Source: Mycolicibacterium fortuitum subsp. fortuitum (GTDB taxonomy: Bacteria; Actinomycetota; Actinomycetes; Mycobacteriales; Mycobacteriaceae). Taken from it: a stretch of DNA of 64,000 nucleotides. Positions within the stretch are counted from its first letter, which is position 1; each line of letters opens with the position of its first letter. Made by a program: the position numbers and the translations under genes. The stretch spans positions 3,596,001 to 3,660,000 of the forward strand of contig NZ_AP025518.1 of the NCBI RefSeq assembly GCF_022179545.1, in the 5' to 3' direction. The notes under the pieces are model-generated. The model saw nothing but the letters and a program-made list of their open reading frames with translations. It did no database searches and was not told the DNA's origin. Below are positions 1 to 9,382 of this stretch, in pieces.

Positions 1-841
1 CCGGTGATCAGGCTGCTGTCGTGCGCGTGCATCGGGTGCCCGATTTCCAGCATGACGTAGTTGGTCACGTCCACTGCCGGTGAGATGGCGCGGATACCGC
101 TGAGCATCAACCGCCGCTGCATCCACCACGGAGTCACCGCGGCCGGGTCGATGCCGGTGACCGGACGCAGGCCGAAACGCAGCACACCGGTGCCGGGTTG
201 GACGGTCAGCGGCCAGGCTTCGCCCTCGGCAGGCAGCGGCGGTACGTCGGCCAGGTCGACGAAGTCCAGGTCGTGAGCGCAGGCGATCTCGCGTGCCAGA
301 CCACGGACCGATAGGCAGTAGCCGCGGTCGGGCGTGATCGCCAGGTGAAACACCACGTCGTCCAGACCGAGGAGATCAGCGGCCGGGGCACCCGGTTCGG
401 CCGTGCCCTCGGGCAGGACCAGGATGCCCGCACCCTCGACCCCCAGGTTCATCTCCGACGCCGAGCAGATCATGCCGTCGGAGACCCGCCCGTAGGTCTT
501 GCGGGTGGCGATCTTGAAGTCGCCCGGCAGGACGGTGCCGGGCAGTGCTACCACAACCAGGTCGCCGACCGTGAAATTCCTTGCCCCGCATACGATGTCG
601 CGCAGCTCAGATCCACCGACGTCGACCTTGCAGGCCCGGATAGGCTTCTTGAACTCTGTGAGTTCCTCGATCTCGGCGACCCGGCCGACGGTCAGCGGAC
701 CGCTCACCGGACCGATCGGGATGATCTCCTCGACCTCATGTCCGATGCGGATGAACGTGTCCTCGAGCTCCTCGACGGACGCATCCCAATCCGGGGCGCC
801 GGCGCGGACAGCCTCACGCAACCAGCTGAACGGAATCCGCA

Positions 842-842
<1 letters not shown>
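1..842 (-). CDS. pheT: Phenylalanine-tRNA ligase beta subunit, 3' part missing
   Basis: Encodes the beta chain of the alpha2beta2 phenylalanyl-tRNA synthetase, which charges tRNA-Phe in the cytosol. About 280 N-terminal residues are visible, starting [12 protein letters not shown] and running through the tRNA-binding-like (EMAP/OB) region with the motif VCGARNF and into the B3/B4 region; the rest lies beyond the window edge. The ATG shares one base with the pheS stop codon (TGATG), so the two subunits are translationally coupled in one operon. Nothing unusual is seen in the visible part. Confidence 0.95.
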
Positions 843-1933
<1,091 letters not shown>

Positions 1934-1991
1934 TCAGCTCCGACAAAGCCTGCCCACGACGAACTCCGCCGAGATCGGAGACGATGACGAC

Positions 1992-2969
1992 GTGGATCGT
2001 CAGAAGTTGGCTGATGAGTGGGACGACGGGATCTCGCCCGCAGTGGCGGGACTGGCCGGGCTGGCCGAACCCTACGGAGTCGCCCTGGACTACTCGGCCC
2101 AATCACTACGCGCACTCGAACACGTCATCACCACCCTGTTCCACCAACCCGAAGACCTCTTCACCGACGACGACCGCCCCGTCGTCCGCGCACTGATCGC
2201 CTACATCGGACTCACCCTGACCCACCTCACCACCGGACACTGGGCCTGGGACAACCAACCCGGATTCGCCGAACACGCACAACCCACCCTCACCGACACC
2301 GCACTACTCGAGCGCATCACCACCACCTACTGGGGCTGGGACCACAACCCCGCCGGCACCCCCGCCGGAATCCCCCTCGCCGTACCCGGCGACGGACTCG
2401 ACCTCCACCCCGTCTCACCCCTGCATCTTCTGTTCGCCACCGTCATCGACAAGCCCACCAACGCAGGACCACTCGCCCAGACCTTCACCGCCTGGAGCCA
2501 AAAGGTCACCACCCCACCCCCACCCGGCGTCGTCGGCATCGACCTGCTGACCAGCCCACCACCCTCACCCGTCCTCGACGACTGGCTGGCCGACCGCCAA
2601 CGCGACTTCCCACAATGGGCCACCCGCTACCCCGGAAACTGGGACTTCACCCCCGAATCCATCGACCGCCTCACCGACCTCATCCACCACCACACCCCCA
2701 CCCTCGAAGCCATCAACGACCCCGCCAACACCGACCTACTCGCAGGCGCCTGCTGGTACCTCGGCGAAATGCTGCGCCGCAGCCGACCCTCCCGCTGGGT
2801 CTTCAGGGATTACCTGACGAAACCCGGCGACCCCGACCTCGCCGAGTACGAAGTGCAGAGCAATGACGACAGAGATGTGACGAGCCCGTTCCGGCTCTTC
2901 CGCCTCGGCATCACCAAAGGCCAACCCAAAGCCCGCGGCTACTACGACCGCTGGGCAGCCAAATCGTGA
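1992..2969 (+). CDS. Unknown protein with possible duplicated domain, strongly C-biased strand
   Basis: A 325-residue soluble protein with no signal peptide or membrane helix; I do not recognise its family. It appears to contain two related halves: a helix ending LIAYIGLTLTHLTTGHWAWD (about residues 75-95) and a later one ending ACWYLGEMLRRSRPSRWVF (about 253-272), each preceded by a similar SLRALE / SIDRLT helix. Duplicated small helical domains of this kind occur in some actinobacterial immunity-like proteins, but that is only an inference. GTG start; its stop overlaps the next gene's GTG (GTGA), so it is coupled to the surface protein that follows. From about 2110 to 2860 the coding strand is very rich in C and poor in G (codons such as ACC, CCC, CAC), unlike both gene ends and the neighbours. 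Confidence 0.75.
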   Translation: MDRQKLADEWDDGISPAVAGLAGLAEPYGVALDYSAQSLRALEHVITTLFHQPEDLFTDDDRPVVRALIAYIGLTLTHLTTGHWAWDNQPGFAEHAQPTLTDTALLERITTTYWGWDHNPAGTPAGIPLAVPGDGLDLHPVSPLHLLFATVIDKPTNAGPLAQTFTAWSQKVTTPPPPGVVGIDLLTSPPPSPVLDDWLADRQRDFPQWATRYPGNWDFTPESIDRLTDLIHHHTPTLEAINDPANTDLLAGACWYLGEMLRRSRPSRWVFRDYLTKPGDPDLAEYEVQSNDDRDVTSPFRLFRLGITKGQPKARGYYDRWAAKS

Positions 2970-5176
2970 GCGGGCAGAAGGTCACCACTTACGCCATGGT
3001 GATCGCGTTGGTCATCGCCACTGCGGCGTGGCTGGGGGGTCCGACCGCCCGCGCCGATTACGGGGCCTACGGCGAGTGCACCACTGGGTTTGCCCTGCCG
3101 GGATTCGACGCCACCGAGGTGGCACCCGAAAACAGCACGGTCGAGTACCGGTATCCGGGGCTGGATCCGGGCCTGGAAGCGGTCGAGGAACCCTCGGACG
3201 ACGAGTTGAGAATTCTCGACGACGAACATCAGCCCGGCGGCACCGAGAATCACATGCTCATCGCCTGGCGTAACCACATAGACAGAAAAGCTGCGGCGGG
3301 CGCCAAGCCCATGGCCTTCCAGCGGTGGAAGTCGAACTACATCACCGTCATCAAAAACCGGCGCGTCGGACCTGCCTTCGAAGACTATCTGTGGAACGAA
3401 CTGTGGAAGCTGGCCGGAAGCGAATCGGCGGGCTGGATCAAGCGCACCCTGGACCAGTTGAGGAATGAAGGCGTGACCATGCCGACGGCGGTCTGCGTCA
3501 AGTACTGGCCGACGAAGGCCGTACCAGAAGGACCAGGCGGCCCCGGTGGCCCGGGTGGCGCGGCGTCGCTGCCACTCCCGCTGGGCGACGCACCAGACAG
3601 CCCCGAGGATCAAGCGGTCAGAGACGAGATCGAGGTCGCACTCGACCAATCCGCCACTCCGGCACAACCACCAGCGCCCCCGGCTCCTGCGCAGCAGCCG
3701 AAACCGGCGCCCATCCAGGTTCAGGCCGGCCAGACACCGGCCCCACAACAGCGACCGGCACCAGAACAGCGACCGGCGCCCGCACCTGCGGTTCCAGCTG
3801 TCCCGGCCCCGCAAGCGCCTGCCGCACCGTCCCCACCGATCGTCATTCCGGTGCCTGTCCCCGTACCCGCGCCGATACCGGCGGCGCCGATTCCAGTACC
3901 AATACCAGCACCAGCACCTGCAGCCCCCGCTCCGGCGGCACCAGCGCCCCAGCAGGCACCTCTGGCGCCCGCCGCGCCCGCGATCGACTACGGGGGGATC
4001 GATTTCTCGACCCTCGAATTGCGCTATGTCACCGACACAGTCGCAGGTAAACCGGCAATGCAGTACGCGTTCCGGGCCAGCACCACATCCGACGATGTGC
4101 CGTCCTACGGCGGGAAGCGCAATGCCCAGATGGCCATGGACGCCTTCTACGTCTGGATGGCGCTGTCCCCCGACAAGTTCTGGGTCAACCTGAATCCCAC
4201 CGAGCCGGACCGAATCATCGACCAGGAGTTCGGCAAGACCCAGGCGGGTCAGGTGCTGCTTGAGGCGGACCTCGAGATGAAAGAGGTGTCGGGCCGGCTA
4301 CAGCGAGACGACACCCCGCTGGGCAAACGATTCGAAGACGCGCTGCGCGGCACCGACAAATGCTTCCTCGGCCGCCGGCAATGGATAGAACCCACGCCGG
4401 CAACCGTTCGGGAGGACGGCGACCAGCTGTACATCATCGACGCACCACTGACGGTCAAGGTCGGGCTCGAGAACAGCGATATCAGCCCGAACCAATCATG
4501 CGACGGCCAAGATCCAGCGATCACCGCGCAAAACGGCAAGTTGTACCAGGACATGATCATGCCCGCGGTGGTCGAGGCGATCAACAAAGATCCCGAATTC
4601 GCCGACCTGCGCCGGGTGTACGCCAGCCGGATCGCGGCCGAGTGGTACCGGAAGCGCAACGCGGACAAGCCAACTCAGTACGCAGATGTCATCGATTCGG
4701 GCAACGTCGCCGCCTGGACCGTACCGTGGAATTCGCGTGAGGTCTTCGACCGCTACGTCTATTCGTACACCCACGCCAAACCGACCTTCAGCTGGAAAAC
4801 CCAGGAGGGTGACCGAACGTGGACTCGGGGCCGTTCCTGGGGAGGCGTCGACTTCAGCAAGATCGAACTGAAGGACGTCGGCGAACAGGAGTTCAAGACG
4901 AAGTACGCGTCCATCGCCACCGCGGCGGGACCGTCGATCGTCGGCCCGGTCGAGCAGCAGTCCGGTGATCAGATCTGGCTAGGCGACATCAACACTTCTG
5001 TTCCGCTGAACCAGATTTGGCCGCAGCAACCGACGTCGTGGACGCCTTACGACATCCCGAACCCCGCGACCTCGAGGCCGTTCTTTTATGTGCTGGTTAC
5101 CCTGCCCGTGGCCGCCTGGCTGGTAACCGGTGGCGTGCTGTGGTGGCGGCGCCGCAAAGCCGAGACGGGAGGCTGA
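2966..5176 (+). CDS. Secreted, C-terminally membrane-anchored proline-rich surface protein
   Basis: 736 residues. A Sec signal peptide (helix about 10-25) has a likely cleavage site ARA|DYG at 30/31. Then come an N-terminal domain (31-185, cysteines at 38 and 177), a Pro/Ala/Gln-rich stalk (about 186-340), a large C-terminal domain (341-700), one transmembrane helix (about 706-727) and a short basic tail (RRRK). The C-terminal domain opens with YGGIDFSTLELRYV and ends with the related WGGVDFSKIELKDV, and contains FWVNLNPTEPDRIID. I recall related sequences in large extracellular proteins of other actinobacteria, but know of no assigned function. Predicted topology puts both domains outside the membrane. 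The GTG start overlaps the preceding stop by 4 bp, and the next gene starts 2 bp after the stop: a tight three-gene operon. Confidence 0.8.
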   Translation: MSGQKVTTYAMVIALVIATAAWLGGPTARADYGAYGECTTGFALPGFDATEVAPENSTVEYRYPGLDPGLEAVEEPSDDELRILDDEHQPGGTENHMLIAWRNHIDRKAAAGAKPMAFQRWKSNYITVIKNRRVGPAFEDYLWNELWKLAGSESAGWIKRTLDQLRNEGVTMPTAVCVKYWPTKAVPEGPGGPGGPGGAASLPLPLGDAPDSPEDQAVRDEIEVALDQSATPAQPPAPPAPAQQPKPAPIQVQAGQTPAPQQRPAPEQRPAPAPAVPAVPAPQAPAAPSPPIVIPVPVPVPAPIPAAPIPVPIPAPAPAAPAPAAPAPQQAPLAPAAPAIDYGGIDFSTLELRYVTDTVAGKPAMQYAFRASTTSDDVPSYGGKRNAQMAMDAFYVWMALSPDKFWVNLNPTEPDRIIDQEFGKTQAGQVLLEADLEMKEVSGRLQRDDTPLGKRFEDALRGTDKCFLGRRQWIEPTPATVREDGDQLYIIDAPLTVKVGLENSDISPNQSCDGQDPAITAQNGKLYQDMIMPAVVEAINKDPEFADLRRVYASRIAAEWYRKRNADKPTQYADVIDSGNVAAWTVPWNSREVFDRYVYSYTHAKPTFSWKTQEGDRTWTRGRSWGGVDFSKIELKDVGEQEFKTKYASIATAAGPSIVGPVEQQSGDQIWLGDINTSVPLNQIWPQQPTSWTPYDIPNPATSRPFFYVLVTLPVAAWLVTGGVLWWRRRKAETGG

Positions 5177-5178
5177 CC

Positions 5179-5958
5179 GTGTCGCTGGATCCCTTCGGCA
5201 ACTACGATCCGTTCGCCGCCCCGGCGCCCCGGCAGGCCACCCCGCCACCACCGCAGCCGGCTCCGCCACCGACCGCGCCGGCCTGGACCGGGGTGCTACA
5301 CCGCGCAACACCGGAGCCGCCCGCGCCGCTCCCGCGCACCGGGCCGTCCACTGCACCTCCGTGGGAGGCAGGCGGCCCGCCGCGGACGGTATTCCTGGCC
5401 GGTTACCTGGTGGGTGGAATCGCCACACTGCTGGTGGTCGGCGCCATCGGCACGTTGCTGGCATTGCCGGAGCTCGAATTCATATACGGCGGCACCACAT
5501 TCGCCGGTGTCGCATCGGCGGCGGTTTCGGTTGTGGTGGCCGGGGCACTGGTATGGCTGGCCGTCCAGTACGCCCGCCGACGGGGAACGACCCGCACGCC
5601 GATGCTCGTCGGCATCGGCATCACCGCAGCCGTCGCCGTCGCGATCATCGCGATGGCGCCGGGCGGCCAGGTGTCGTGGTTCAGGACGCTGACGCTGATC
5701 CTCGGCGCCGCAGCACTTCTCCTCACGATCGCGATCGTGGTGCTGATCCTCCAGCCGAAGTCCAAGTCGTATTTCGTCACGCCGTCGACCACCGACCAAC
5801 TGGCGATGCTCGGATTGACACCTGTCGCGCCCGCGCCGAGCAGCACCCTGCCTGCGGAACCCGACACCGTCACCACCAGACCCGTCGCTGCGCCACCTCC
5901 ACGACAGGCGCCACCGCCTCCGCCGGCGCCCCGGCAGGACTACGACCCTTTCCAATAG
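5179..5958 (+). CDS. Four-helix membrane protein with proline-rich termini
   Basis: 259 residues from GTG 5179, chosen because it follows the previous stop by 2 bp; the open frame extends upstream but only inside the preceding gene. The N-terminus (about 70 residues) and C-terminus (about 50) are Pro/Ala-rich and hydrophilic. Four hydrophobic helices lie between, near GYLVGGIATLLVVGAIGTL, GVASAAVSVVVAGALVWL, MLVGIGITAAVAVAIIAMA and TLILGAAALLLTIAIVVLIL. The tetrapeptide YDPF occurs near both ends (NYDPFAAP and QDYDPFQ at the C-terminus), as if both tails carry the same docking motif. Probably an integral membrane partner of the surface protein encoded just upstream. Function unknown. Confidence 0.75.
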   Translation: MSLDPFGNYDPFAAPAPRQATPPPPQPAPPPTAPAWTGVLHRATPEPPAPLPRTGPSTAPPWEAGGPPRTVFLAGYLVGGIATLLVVGAIGTLLALPELEFIYGGTTFAGVASAAVSVVVAGALVWLAVQYARRRGTTRTPMLVGIGITAAVAVAIIAMAPGGQVSWFRTLTLILGAAALLLTIAIVVLILQPKSKSYFVTPSTTDQLAMLGLTPVAPAPSSTLPAEPDTVTTRPVAAPPPRQAPPPPPAPRQDYDPFQ

Positions 5959-5975
5959 AACCGAGCGCGCTGCCT

Positions 5976-6863
5976 CTATACGCCCGGTAGGCCGTCGTCC
6001 TCGTGTTCGCCGGCCGGCAACCGTCTGGGCATTTTCACCCGGTACATCACCAGGTCATCGGGCACGCCCTCCGGCTTGGCCGAAAAAAACTGCCGCCGTT
6101 CACGTTTGACAGTGACACCCAAAGCGCTGCGCTCGTCTTCCGAGATGCCCTCCAGCGTGGTGTGCGAGATCATCAGGCCGCCCCTGGCAGCACGGTCCAT
6201 CACCCGGGCGGTGATGTTGACGTCAACGCCGAGCCAGTCCGACCCGATGCGTTGGGGCCGCCCGGTGTGGATACCGACGCGCATGCGCGGGGCGTAGCCG
6301 TCCAGGTCGATGCCCTTCACCCCGTCGAGCGCCACCAGCATCGCCCGCAGGGCGGTGGCCGGGTCGGAGAACACCGCCATCATCCCGTCGCCCATGCGTT
6401 TGACGATGTGACCGCGCGCTTCGAGCACCGGAGGTTCGATCACCTGAGCCACCTGGCGCAGCAGCCGCAATGTGGCTTCGTCTCCCGAGCGCAGCGACCA
6501 CGACGAGAATCCGACCAGATCCGTGAACACCAGCGTCACCTCGGGATTGGCCGGAGTACCCGAGACGCGTTCGGTCAGCGCCTGCCACACCTGCAACGCG
6601 CCCAGGCTGACCTCGCGCGAGGCTGCGTCGCGATCAAGAAGTCTGTCGGCCACCCGCGCAGCCGCCCTGGGGCCACCCTCACCCGACACCGAGAGCCGGT
6701 CACCGAAGTCCGGATCCCCGGGCAGTGACCGTCGCATGCGCCGCACCAGACCGACGACGGCTGGGTTCCGGTTGGCGTTCTGCAGCCATCCCAGCGGACC
6801 CGGCAAACCGGGGGTTCGAACTGGGCGCCGGCCGGACGGGTCATCGAACGGCTCGCCATCCAC
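5976..6863 (-). CDS. Class III adenylate/guanylate cyclase
   Basis: Makes cAMP from ATP. The catalytic domain begins near VTLVFTDLVGFSSW (first metal Asp) and has the substrate Lys plus second metal Asp in HIVKRMGDGMMAVF, the dimer signature VGIHTGRP, the purine Asp in GVDVN, and the transition-state Asn/Arg in NITAR. The Lys/Asp pair fits adenylate rather than guanylate cyclase. No membrane segment; a single-domain cytosolic enzyme of about 295 residues corresponding to M. tuberculosis Rv1647 in position. I chose GTG 6863 because a TACTCT -10 box ends 6 nt before it; the open frame reaches a GTG at 6926. Transcribed away from the oxygenase gene at 7091, with a possible CRP site between them. 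Confidence 0.9.
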   Translation of the reverse strand: MDGEPFDDPSGRRPVRTPGLPGPLGWLQNANRNPAVVGLVRRMRRSLPGDPDFGDRLSVSGEGGPRAAARVADRLLDRDAASREVSLGALQVWQALTERVSGTPANPEVTLVFTDLVGFSSWSLRSGDEATLRLLRQVAQVIEPPVLEARGHIVKRMGDGMMAVFSDPATALRAMLVALDGVKGIDLDGYAPRMRVGIHTGRPQRIGSDWLGVDVNITARVMDRAARGGLMISHTTLEGISEDERSALGVTVKRERRQFFSAKPEGVPDDLVMYRVKMPRRLPAGEHEDDGLPGV

Positions 6864-6869
6864 AGCGCA

Positions 6870-6875
6870 AGAGTA
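6870..6875 (-). promoter_or_regulatory. -10 box (TACTCT) of leaderless cyclase gene
   Basis: On the minus strand TACTCT matches the mycobacterial SigA -10 pattern TANNNT and ends 6 nt before GTG 6863, so the transcript probably starts at the start codon. This supports the shorter cyclase start. Confidence 0.55.
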
Positions 6876-7019
6876 TGTGGCACGCGGACCGGGCGGCAAT
6901 CGCGCCGTGAGCGCGTTGACCCACACTCCCCTGACAGCAGCAAACCCGCCTGGTCACAGCGCTGTGGCGCCGCGGTAGCCGCCGAATAACAGTGCACAGC
7001 GACCCGCCGTGGCGTCGTA

Positions 7020-7035
7020 GACAACACACGTTGTC
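7020..7035. promoter_or_regulatory. Inverted repeat, possible operator
   Basis: GACAAC-acac-GTTGTC is a perfect 6-bp inverted repeat with a 4-bp centre; the flanks GTA and (A)CTAC nearly extend it. It lies between the divergent cyclase and oxygenase genes and looks like a regulator binding site. The regulator is not identified. Confidence 0.4.
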
Positions 7036-7055
7036 ACTACTATCGTGAGCTCAGC

Positions 7056-7071
7056 TGTGATTCACGTCATG
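7056..7071. promoter_or_regulatory. Possible CRP (cAMP receptor protein) site
   Basis: TGTGATTCACGTCATG matches the mycobacterial CRP pattern TGTGA-N6-TCACA at 8 of the 10 fixed positions. It sits 20 bp before the oxygenase start and in the same intergenic region as the adenylate cyclase gene, which would allow cAMP feedback. Unproven. Confidence 0.35.
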
Positions 7072-7090
7072 ACGAGTCAACGAGGACGCA

Positions 7091-8113
7091 ATGACCACAC
7101 GAGCCACGACCGGCAACGAGCACGACCCACTGGGTCCCGATTCGCTGACCTGGAAGTACTTCGGCGACCTGCGCACCGGGATGCTGGGCGTCTGGATCGG
7201 TGCGATCCAGAACATGTATCCCGAGCTCGGCGCCGGCGTCGAGGAACACTCGATCCTGCTACGTGAACCGCTACAGCGTGTAGCACGGTCGGTGTACCCG
7301 ATCATGGGCGTGGTCTACGACGGCGACCGCGCAGCAGACACCGGCGCGCAGATCAAGGGCTTTCACCACACCATCAAAGGTGTCGATGCCCAGGGCCGGC
7401 GTTATCACGCGCTGAACCCCGAGACGTTCTACTGGGCCCACGCCACGTTCTTCATGCTGATCATCAAGACTGCCGAGTACTTCTGCGGTGGTCTCACCGA
7501 AGCCGAGAAACACCAACTGTTCGACGAACACGTGCAGTGGTATCGCATGTACGGCATGAGCATGCGGCCGGTCCCGAAGAGCTGGGAGGAGTTCCAGGAG
7601 TACTGGGACGCCAAGTGCCGCGACGAACTCGAGATCAACCGCGCCACCCTCGACATCTTCACCATCCGGATCCCCAAACCTCGGTTCGTGTTGATGCCCA
7701 CACCGGTGTGGGATCAACTGTTCAAACCCCTTGTGGGAGCCCAACGCTGGATTGCCGCCGGCGTCTTCGACCCGGCGGTTCGGGAGAAGGCCGGCATGCG
7801 CTGGACCCCCGGCGACGAGGTGCTGCTGAGAATCTTCGGCAAGATGGTCGAATTGGCGTTCGTCGCGGTGCCTGACGAGATCAGACTGCACCCACGCGCC
7901 CTGTCGGCCTACCGCCGCGCGGCCGGAAGACTGCCGTCCGACGGCCCTCTTGTCGAGGCGCCCGGCTTCATGGCCCCTCCCCGCGACCGCCGCGGGCTGC
8001 CCATGCACTACCTGCCGCGCAGCAAAACCCTGCTCGACCGGGCCGGCGCATTGGTGCACACCACCTTCTCGCTGCCGGCACTGCGCCGGCCGGCCCGGCG
8101 CAGTGCGGCCTGA
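7091..8113 (+). CDS. MpaB-type (DUF2236) oxygenase family protein
   Basis: 340 residues of the DUF2236 / MpaB / latex-clearing-protein family, whose characterised members are heme b oxygenases. The visible family features are an N-terminal region ending in LREPLQRVARSVYPIMGVVY, and the conserved segments IKGFHHTIKGVDAQGRRYHA and ALNPETFYWAHATFFMLII, with His residues suited to heme ligation. Matches Rv1645c of M. tuberculosis in type and in its place next to tsnR. The substrate is unknown. Start ATG 7091; its upstream region carries the inverted repeat and CRP-like sites listed separately. Confidence 0.85.
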   Translation: MTTRATTGNEHDPLGPDSLTWKYFGDLRTGMLGVWIGAIQNMYPELGAGVEEHSILLREPLQRVARSVYPIMGVVYDGDRAADTGAQIKGFHHTIKGVDAQGRRYHALNPETFYWAHATFFMLIIKTAEYFCGGLTEAEKHQLFDEHVQWYRMYGMSMRPVPKSWEEFQEYWDAKCRDELEINRATLDIFTIRIPKPRFVLMPTPVWDQLFKPLVGAQRWIAAGVFDPAVREKAGMRWTPGDEVLLRIFGKMVELAFVAVPDEIRLHPRALSAYRRAAGRLPSDGPLVEAPGFMAPPRDRRGLPMHYLPRSKTLLDRAGALVHTTFSLPALRRPARRSAA

Positions 8114-8140
8114 CTTTTGACGCCTGTCTAAGCTGTCGAG

Positions 8141-9379
8141 ATGCTTGATTGGTCTGATGTCGACATTGCCGTTCGGGACGCGGTCCGCGAGTTCGTGGAC
8201 AAGGAGATTCGGCCCCACCTAGACGAGCTGGAAAGCGGCGACATGGAGCCGTACCCGATCGTCCGGAAGTTGTTCGCCACCTTCGGTATCGACACGATGG
8301 CCAAGGAATCGCTGGACAAGCGGCTGGAGAAGCTGCGCAGCGGCGACAGCAAGCCCTCCGGTGCCCGCGGCGGCATGTTCGGCGGCAGCAGCTCGCCGGG
8401 TATGGGCTTCGTCCTGATCAGCGAACTGTGCCGGGTGTCCATGGGCCTGGTCACCGGCCTCGGTGTCAGCCTGGGCCTGACGGTGTCGACGATTCAGAGC
8501 CGCGGCACCCTGGCCCAGCAGGAACGCTGGCTGCCCGGCCTGGTGACCTACGAGAAGATCGGTGCATGGGCGATCACCGAGCCCGATTCGGGCTCGGATG
8601 CGTTCGGCGGCATGAAGTCCTACGTCACCCGTGACGGGGACGACTACATCCTCAACGGCCAGAAGACCTTCATCACCAACGGCCCCGACGCTGACGTGGT
8701 GGTGGTCTACGCCAAACTCGACGAGGGCGACGGCGCGGACAAGCGAAATCGCAAGGTGCTGACGTTCGTTCTCGATCGCGGCATGGAGGGCTTCGTGCAG
8801 TCGAAGCCGTTCCGCAAGATGGGCATTCACTCATCGCGCACCGGCGAGTTGTTCTTCAACAACGTGCGTCTGGGCCGGGACCGGCTGCTCGGCGAGACCG
8901 AAGGGTCCGAGGGCGGGGCCGACGAAGGCCGAGCGAGCGCCCGGTCCAACTTCTCGGCCGAACGTATCGGTGTGGCCGCGATGGCGCTGGGCGTGATCGA
9001 GGAATGCCTGCGGTTGAGCGTCGACTACGCAAAGACCCGCACCCTGTGGGGCCAGGAGATCAGCCAGTTCCAGCTCATCCAGCTCAAGCTGGCCAACATG
9101 GAAGTGGCCCGGATGAACGTGCGCAACATGCTGTTCCGCGTCATCGAATCGGCAGAGAAGGGATCTCCCATCTCGCTCGCCGAGGCTTCGGCCATCAAGT
9201 GGTACTGCTCGCAGGCGGCCACCGATGTCGCGATGGAAGCGGTGCAGCTGTTCGGTGGCAACGGCTACATGACCGAGTACCGGGTGGAGCAGTTGGCCCG
9301 TGACGCCAAGTCGTTGATGATCTACGCCGGAAGCAACGAGGTTCAGATCACCCACGTGGCCCGGGGCCTGCTGAGCTAG
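8141..9379 (+). CDS. Acyl-CoA dehydrogenase (FadE family), atypical active site
   Basis: FAD-dependent enzyme of beta-oxidation type, 412 residues. The family signatures are present: WAITEPDSGSDAFGGMKSYV, the FAD/substrate loop NGQKTFITNGPDADVVVVYA, ERIGVAAMALGVIEE, and the C-terminal signature QLFGGNGYMTEYRVEQLARD. The canonical catalytic Glu of the medium-chain type (in YEGTxxIQ) is replaced by Ala in YAGSNEVQ, so either the base lies elsewhere, as in long-chain and isovaleryl types, or activity is altered. Follows the oxygenase gene by 27 bp and may be co-transcribed. Convergent with the hemerythrin gene. Confidence 0.9.
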   Translation: MLDWSDVDIAVRDAVREFVDKEIRPHLDELESGDMEPYPIVRKLFATFGIDTMAKESLDKRLEKLRSGDSKPSGARGGMFGGSSSPGMGFVLISELCRVSMGLVTGLGVSLGLTVSTIQSRGTLAQQERWLPGLVTYEKIGAWAITEPDSGSDAFGGMKSYVTRDGDDYILNGQKTFITNGPDADVVVVYAKLDEGDGADKRNRKVLTFVLDRGMEGFVQSKPFRKMGIHSSRTGELFFNNVRLGRDRLLGETEGSEGGADEGRASARSNFSAERIGVAAMALGVIEECLRLSVDYAKTRTLWGQEISQFQLIQLKLANMEVARMNVRNMLFRVIESAEKGSPISLAEASAIKWYCSQAATDVAMEAVQLFGGNGYMTEYRVEQLARDAKSLMIYAGSNEVQITHVARGLLS

Positions 9380-9382
9380 CCC

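Noticed and set aside
2018..2866. An Arg/Pro/His-rich 282-codon frame within the 325-residue gene
   Set aside because: It is the +2 frame of the C-biased gene; its Arg/Pro/His repetition is produced by the CCN/CAC-rich strand.
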